The notes under the pieces were generated by a model that saw only the letters and a program-made list of their open reading frames with translations, had not been told where the DNA came from and made no database searches. From NCBI GenBank assembly GCA_964620345.1, contig CAZUHK010000005.1, forward strand, positions 1-50,103: a DNA stretch of 50,103 nt. Reading direction: 5' to 3'. The DNA is from CAZUHK01 sp964620345 (GTDB lineage: Bacteria > Planctomycetota > Phycisphaerae > Phycisphaerales > Zrk34). The position numbers and the translations under genes are program-made. Below are positions 45,638-50,103 of this stretch, one piece after another (positions within the stretch are counted from its first letter, which is position 1; the number at the start of each line of letters is the position of its first letter).

Positions 45638-46723
45638 TCAGGGGAACTGAACCGTCTGATCCTCGCGGGCCGGGGGCAGGGCCTTGGCCTCGCCCTCGGC
45701 GGGCGGGCCGATGTCCAGGTCGCTGGCGTGACGGACCCGCGCGTATTGGCGGGGGCAGACCACGTCGATCTGCGCCACGCGCAGCAGCGTCACGGTCATC
45801 GCGCCGTCGAGCCGGCTCAGCCGGGCCGAGGCGCCGTGGTTGAGCACGATCGATAGCCGTTGGGGCTTGCCGTCAACACCCACGACCGACTCGACCACCA
45901 GCGGCTGGTCGATCTTGTTGCTCACCGTCACCGCCACCGCGTCGGCCGTGATGCTCAGGTCATCTCGCTGCACCGTGCCGTCGACTTCGATCTCGAACCG
46001 CTCGCGCACCGGTTGCTCGACGTTGAACACCGCGACGAAGCGATCGGAGTACTCCGCGAGGTACCCGGGCAGCTCGACGTTGCGCTTGGCCGGGTCGGTC
46101 GGACTGGCCATTTCGAGCACGATGGCGGTGCCGATGTGGCGCTCGAGCATGGGCTCGTAAGCGTCGCCCACGCCGGTGATGATGGTCTGGCCGATCTGGT
46201 TGACCTCGCCGGTGCCGGCGGAGATCGCGGTGCCGGGGTGGGCCTTGGCGAACTGGCCGACGATGGCGGTAAGGGCCTTGTTGCCGGCGTCGCGGACGGT
46301 GTTGAACATGTTCTTCAGCCACCGGCCGAAGCGACGGAGCGTCGATGGCTCGAAGCGGACCTTCACCTGCCGATCGCGCCGGCGGCGTTCGGCGTCGGTC
46401 AGGCCCCCAACGTAGCGACTGACCGCCAGCAGGTTCGCCAACTCATCGTCGTACATCAGGTAGCTGTTCTTGATCAGCCCGGCGCGGGTGCGGTAGGGCG
46501 CGTCGTACACGACTTCGACGCCTTTGGCGAAGACGTGCACGTCGCCCCAGATGGTGCGGCCGGTCGTGGTCTGCAGCGTGACGTGGTAATCGTCCATCAG
46601 CTTCAGGCAGCGGTCGCGGCGGCGGTGGGCGAAGACCGCGCCGATGATCGCGGCCAGAAAGATCAGGCCGATCGACATCCAGAAGATGTCGCTGAACGTG
46701 TCGGCCTGGGCCAGGGGGATCAT
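45638..46723 (-). CDS. Membrane-anchored protein of unknown function
   Basis: Encodes 361 aa. One N-terminal helix (IFWMSIGLIFLAAIIGAVFA, about residues 13-32) is followed by a basic stretch (HRRRDRC) and a cytoplasmic body with mixed strands: TIWGDVHVFAKGVEVVYD, LKNMFNTVRDAGNKALTAIVG, ISAGTGEVNQIGQTIITGV. The last 120 residues are strand-rich. ATG 46723 is preceded by TATATT 6 nt away, so the message is predicted to be leaderless. It converges with nadK. I do not recognise the family. Confidence 0.7.
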   Translation of the reverse strand: MIPLAQADTFSDIFWMSIGLIFLAAIIGAVFAHRRRDRCLKLMDDYHVTLQTTTGRTIWGDVHVFAKGVEVVYDAPYRTRAGLIKNSYLMYDDELANLLAVSRYVGGLTDAERRRRDRQVKVRFEPSTLRRFGRWLKNMFNTVRDAGNKALTAIVGQFAKAHPGTAISAGTGEVNQIGQTIITGVGDAYEPMLERHIGTAIVLEMASPTDPAKRNVELPGYLAEYSDRFVAVFNVEQPVRERFEIEVDGTVQRDDLSITADAVAVTVSNKIDQPLVVESVVGVDGKPQRLSIVLNHGASARLSRLDGAMTVTLLRVAQIDVVCPRQYARVRHASDLDIGPPAEGEAKALPPAREDQTVQFP

Positions 46724-46729
46724 GCGATC

Positions 46730-46735
46730 AATATA
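46730..46735 (-). promoter_or_regulatory. -10-like hexamer before the 361-aa membrane protein
   Basis: TATATT on the minus strand, six bases (GATCGC), then the ATG at 46723. The spacing puts the transcription start on the start codon. Confidence 0.5.
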
Positions 46736-46765
46736 GACCGCTCGATACGCGCGGCAAGCACAGCG

Positions 46766-47581
46766 TCAATCGCGAAGCTCAAAGGCAAAGGGGATTTCGA
46801 CGTGCTGCGTGGTCGGCTCGCCGCGATGCATCGCGGGCTTGAAGCGTGCTTCGGCCAGCGCCCGCTTCGCGGCCTCGACCAGCCGCGGGTGCGGCGGGGC
46901 CCGGACCACGGCGATGTTCGTCGCCCGGCCATCGGACCCGATGGTCGCGCCCAGCAGCACCACGCCCTGCTCGCCCAGCCGACGCGACAGCGGCGGATAG
47001 ATCGGCGTGGGCAGGTCGATGATTGCCGCGCCGCGGCTCACGCCCGCCGGCTGCGACGAAGCGGTGGCGGTTTCGGTCGGCGGCGTTGGGTTCTGCGCGG
47101 TGTCTGGCTCGGCCGGGGGTGTGGGCGTGGGCACGGGCTGGGTCGTTTGGGTCGGCCGCGGCGCGGGTTGTTCCGGGGGTGCGTCGGTCAATTCATAGCT
47201 GTGCTCGAACCGCTGCGGCAGATCTTCGCCCCGCTCCCGCCGCAGCTCGACCGAAGGGCCGGGCAGGACGATATCCAGCGGATCGACGTTCACATCCACC
47301 AGCTTCGGCCGCTCGACGCGCACTTCGGGCAGCGAGCGCGTGCGGTGCATCGGCTCGCGGCGCTGCATCTGTTCGAGTTGCTCGGCGGTGAGCAATCGCA
47401 CGCTGGGAATGACCGCCTGCTCGCCCTGGGCCAATTCGAGGCGAGGCCGCTGCGTCGCCGGCCCGTGCCACAGCCAGCCGCCGACGACCATCGCCGCGAC
47501 GCCGGCGTGCGCCAGCGCCGAGATCGCCAGCGCCACCCCCACCGACCCGGCGCGCACCGCACGGCGGCGCGGAGGAGACAT
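46766..47581 (-). CDS. TonB-family energy transducer protein
   Basis: Encodes 271 aa from ATG 47581; an in-frame TTG at 47611 would add 10 residues. The layout is TonB-like: a short basic cytoplasmic tail, a membrane anchor (VGVALAISALAHAGVAAMVV), a long Pro/Thr/Glu-rich periplasmic spacer (about residues 130-180), and a C-terminal TonB domain (IYPPLSRRLGEQGVVLLGAT; AKRALAEARFKPAMHRG). It transmits proton-motive force to outer-membrane receptors. It lies 77 nt downstream of the TonB-dependent receptor gene and is probably its partner. No exbB/exbD lies in the window. Confidence 0.87.
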   Translation of the reverse strand: MSPPRRRAVRAGSVGVALAISALAHAGVAAMVVGGWLWHGPATQRPRLELAQGEQAVIPSVRLLTAEQLEQMQRREPMHRTRSLPEVRVERPKLVDVNVDPLDIVLPGPSVELRRERGEDLPQRFEHSYELTDAPPEQPAPRPTQTTQPVPTPTPPAEPDTAQNPTPPTETATASSQPAGVSRGAAIIDLPTPIYPPLSRRLGEQGVVLLGATIGSDGRATNIAVVRAPPHPRLVEAAKRALAEARFKPAMHRGEPTTQHVEIPFAFELRD

Positions 47582-47658
47582 CCGTGCCGCCGGCGGCTGG
47601 TGTTCAGCCAACCGATCCAGCGCATCCGCGGCGGATCGCGTTGGTGAGGCAGGGTCGG

Positions 47659-49845
47659 TCAGAAGCGGGCCTCCACAGCAATAACCAGGTTCCGTCCAGG
47701 CATGTTATGGCCCGAACCGTGGACACGATAATCCTCATCGCTGATGTTTTCGATGCCAAGGGTCACGTCGATTCGTTCCTGGACCGTGAAGCCGGCCCGG
47801 ATCGAGCCGACCACGTAGCCGGGCGTGCCGCCGGGCGGGATGCGGCGGGTGTCGCCCTGATCGCGCAAGCTCAGCCGGTCGGCGTCGGCCGCCATTCGCA
47901 CCAGGCCCTCGGCCCAGATGGGCAGGTTGTTCGACTCGTACCGCAGGCCGATCTGCCCCATCGTCGGCGGCAGGCGCGAGGGAAAGTCGTCGAAGTTCGT
48001 GCCCGTCGCCGGGTCGATGCTCTGTATCTCGCCGTCGATGTAGGAAAAGTTGCCGAACAGCGTCAGCTCCGGCAGGAACCGCCACGCCGCGCCAAGCTCG
48101 ATGCCCTGCATGAAGCCGTTGTCCGCGTTGATCTTGACAAAGTTCTCGGTGGCCAGGCCCCCGGGCACGCGGAGGACCTGGTCCTCGATGAGGTAGTGGA
48201 AGAACGAGGCCTGGCCGGTGAAGTTGTCGTACTGGGCCTTGCCGCCGATCTCGAGCATCAGGTACCGCTCGGCATCGAGGTCGGGCGCGGGTTGCTCGAC
48301 GCCACCGCTGAAGTCCGAATCGCGTGTGAGATCGGAAAGGTTCGGCGCCCGGAAGCCCTGCGACGCGCCGCCGAACACATTCCAATGTCTCGCCTCATCG
48401 ACGAACCAGACAAACCGCGCGTTGCCCGAAAAGTTGGTCCAGCTATCCTCGAAGGAGCCGACCACGTCCATCGTGCCGCCCATGCCATCGTCCACCTCGT
48501 CACGGAAGCGCCCGACGTTGGCCGCGGCGTAGGTGAACCGCCCGCCGAGGATCACGTCCAGCGAATCGGTCACGTGGATCGTGTTCTGAACGAACACCCC
48601 CAGCAGGTCGTAGGTCGAGTCGTCGGCGACCGGCCCCTGAATCGAATTGCTCGAGCTGCGGCTCTGCACCCAGTCGCGGTAGTAATCCAGACCGTAAACC
48701 AAATCACCGATCGGCGTCTGGCTGCGGGCGGTGACAAACAGGCCCAGCGTATTCACATCGAAGCCGGTGAAGTCCTGGCGGACGGGCATCTGGCGGATGC
48801 GGTCGCGGATCTCGGCCTGGCGCTGCCACGAAACCGAGGCGTGCAGTTCCTGGATGAAGCCATCGAGCTGCTCGGCGTGAAGCTGCACATAAGCGAGCTG
48901 GCGTTCCTGGTCGAGCTCGCGGCGAAGTTCGTTGCCGACGCTCGTGCCGGCGAAGGACACCGCGTCGATCGTTCGCTCGGTGCGGGGCACGTTGTTCTGC
49001 CGGGTGATCTGGTGGGCGGCGACGATGCGGACGTTGTCCTGGATGAAGTACTCGAACTTGGAGTTGAAGTGCCACTCGCTGTAGCCGGTGCCCGGCTGCT
49101 CGCCGGTGTCCTCGCCGCCTTCGAGGTCGCCGAAGTTGCGGTACGTGCCGCCGCCGACGAATCCCAGCTCGCCGTTGTACGCCGCGCTGACCTCGCCGCG
49201 GACGGTGTGCGATTCCTCGGCAGTGGCGAAGCGGTAGTAGCCGCGGCCGGCCACGCCGTTGGGCCGATCGTAGGCATAGGGATCGGTGGTCAGGGCATTG
49301 ACCGTGCCGCCGATCGCGTCCGAGCCGTACAGCACGCTCGACGGGCCTTTCACGACTTCCAGCCGATCGATCATCTCCGGGTCGACCGTGTTCCAGTACT
49401 GGTTGGGCCCGGGCCGAAAGACCGAATTGTTCAGGCGGATGCCGTCGATGAGGAACAGGTTGCGAAAGCTGGTGAACCCGCGGATGTACGGCGAGCCGTG
49501 GCCGACGGCGGTCTCCTGGACCATCACGCCCGGCACGTCGCGCAAGGCCTGGGGGGTGGTGCGGTAGGCCCGGCGGTCCCACTGCTGCTGGCCGACCACG
49601 TCCGCCATGTAAGGCGCCTCGAAAACGCCCAGCTCGCTCCGCGTCGCGGTGACCAGCACCTCCGGCAGCAGCCGCGCCTGATCGGAGATCGGCATCTGCT
49701 CAACATCAACACTGCTTGTCGCCGCGGGCGCATCGCGGCGCGTCGCCACCGGTTCGGCGGACGCGATCGGCGTCAGACCCGCAGCCATGACCACGGCCAG
49801 CGCCAGGCCGACCCTCCACCATCGCATGCATCTCAGACTGTCCAT
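47659..49845 (-). CDS. TonB-dependent outer-membrane receptor
   Basis: Encodes 728 aa. A signal peptide (VGLALAVVMAAGLTPIASA) is followed by a likely TonB box region (LLPEVLVTATRSE) and the plug domain (DVPGVMVQETAVGHGSPYIRG; FLIDGIRLNN; LEVVKGPSSVLYGSDAIGG, about residues 100-190). The 22-strand barrel ends in LVIAVEARF with the terminal Phe needed for outer-membrane insertion. The plug resembles BtuB/siderophore and haem receptors, but the ligand is not readable. ATG 49845 has a near-perfect AAAGGAG 7 nt upstream. No iron-box or B12 riboswitch was recognised in the roughly 130-nt leader. Confidence 0.93.
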   Translation of the reverse strand: MDSLRCMRWWRVGLALAVVMAAGLTPIASAEPVATRRDAPAATSSVDVEQMPISDQARLLPEVLVTATRSELGVFEAPYMADVVGQQQWDRRAYRTTPQALRDVPGVMVQETAVGHGSPYIRGFTSFRNLFLIDGIRLNNSVFRPGPNQYWNTVDPEMIDRLEVVKGPSSVLYGSDAIGGTVNALTTDPYAYDRPNGVAGRGYYRFATAEESHTVRGEVSAAYNGELGFVGGGTYRNFGDLEGGEDTGEQPGTGYSEWHFNSKFEYFIQDNVRIVAAHQITRQNNVPRTERTIDAVSFAGTSVGNELRRELDQERQLAYVQLHAEQLDGFIQELHASVSWQRQAEIRDRIRQMPVRQDFTGFDVNTLGLFVTARSQTPIGDLVYGLDYYRDWVQSRSSSNSIQGPVADDSTYDLLGVFVQNTIHVTDSLDVILGGRFTYAAANVGRFRDEVDDGMGGTMDVVGSFEDSWTNFSGNARFVWFVDEARHWNVFGGASQGFRAPNLSDLTRDSDFSGGVEQPAPDLDAERYLMLEIGGKAQYDNFTGQASFFHYLIEDQVLRVPGGLATENFVKINADNGFMQGIELGAAWRFLPELTLFGNFSYIDGEIQSIDPATGTNFDDFPSRLPPTMGQIGLRYESNNLPIWAEGLVRMAADADRLSLRDQGDTRRIPPGGTPGYVVGSIRAGFTVQERIDVTLGIENISDEDYRVHGSGHNMPGRNLVIAVEARF

Positions 49846-50061
49846 CGGAGAACTCCTTTCAGTTGTGTGACCAAACGATCCGCCGGCAACATACCGGCCC
49901 GATCGGGCGCACTGCGGGATTTGCAGGTTCAGGGCTCGGCCACGGCCCGGCGCAAGAGCGATATACTAAAACCATACTCACCTGCCGCATCATTCCGTGC
50001 GGGTGACGGAACATTCTTCCTGGGTGCGCGTGCTATTGAGCGACACCTGGGCACGCCGCGC
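49846..50061. promoter_or_regulatory. Divergent promoter region of the TonB receptor
   Basis: The region contains TATACT at 49965-49970 (+ strand), equivalent to an AGTATA core on the minus strand. It also contains an inverted pair GCCGGCAAC/AT/ACCGGCC around 49880-49899 that could fold in the receptor leader. Either strand could use the AT-rich patch 49963-49980 as a -10. No Fur box or cobalamin box was recognised. Confidence 0.3.
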
Positions 50062-50103
50062 ATGATCGCCGCGCGCGATATGAAATTGCTTATCGCCGAT
50101 GGG
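50062..50103 (+). CDS. Possible 5' end of a gene running off the window
   Basis: ATG 50062 opens a frame (MIAARDMKLLIADG) that is still open at the window edge. A second ATG at 50080 would give MKLLIADG, which looks like a normal N-terminal beta strand. The frame is also open upstream with protein-like sequence but no start codon. Only 14 codons are visible, so no family can be named. Confidence 0.3.
   Translation, partial: MIAARDMKLLIADG

Noticed and set aside
49846..50061. Cobalamin riboswitch or Fur box ahead of the TonB receptor
   Set aside because: I looked for the B12-box and Fur-box consensus and did not find a convincing match in the leader.

Overview
The window is high-GC bacterial chromosome (roughly two-thirds G+C by eye), densely coding, with no rRNA, tRNA, CRISPR array or insertion sequence that I could see. 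The gene content points to the phylum Planctomycetota, probably class Phycisphaerae. The clues are a planctomycete/verrucomicrobial-type bacterial microcompartment (BMC) with class II sugar-phosphate aldolase, a very large planctomycete-style secreted protein, a TonB system, and many genes without Shine-Dalgarno (SD) sites. No single marker proves the assignment.

Layout. 0.4-1.6 kb (-): a Gfo/Idh/MocA oxidoreductase. 1.9-19.0 kb (-): one long gene string. In transcription order it runs ECF sigma factor, membrane VWA protein with an anti-sigma-like N-terminus, a 2,192-aa secreted protein made of two related halves, an 815-aa membrane protein, an ABC ATPase, an ABC-2 permease and a HEAT-repeat protein. 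It looks like a sigma-controlled envelope or export system that I cannot match to a described one. 19.2-25.1 kb (+): a sugar isomerase/epimerase, two envelope proteins and a GH35 beta-galactosidase. 25.1-27.1 kb (-): agmatine deiminase and N-carbamoylputrescine amidase.

27.1-35.6 kb (-): a complete BMC operon. From its promoter at about 35.6 kb it encodes PduL-type phosphotransacylase, two BMC-H, acetate kinase, BMC-H, BMC-P, CoA-acylating aldehyde dehydrogenase, BMC-P, an RpiB-like protein, BMC-P, a class II aldolase, a lipoprotein, a 63-aa protein and a DeoR-family regulator. Predicted function: deoxysugar phosphates (fuculose-1-P or rhamnulose-1-P) are split to lactaldehyde. The aldehyde is oxidised to an acyl-CoA inside the shell, and the acyl group leaves as acyl-phosphate to make ATP through acetate kinase. 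Four cargo proteins carry encapsulation-peptide-like helices.

35.9-39.1 kb (-): recX, nth and a SulP transporter. 39.2-40.7 kb (+): a DnaJ-class protein and a small membrane protein. 40.9-42.0 kb (-): a secreted helical protein. 42.1-45.6 kb (+): replicative helicase DnaB interrupted by a class 3 intein with LAGLIDADG endonuclease, then NAD kinase. 45.6-49.8 kb (-): a membrane protein of unknown function, a TonB-family protein and a TonB-dependent receptor. The start of a further + strand gene may lie at the right edge.

Two styles of translation start recur. The BMC operon and the TonB receptor mostly have SD sites. At least six other genes have a -10-like hexamer only 5-9 nt before the start codon, which predicts leaderless mRNAs.
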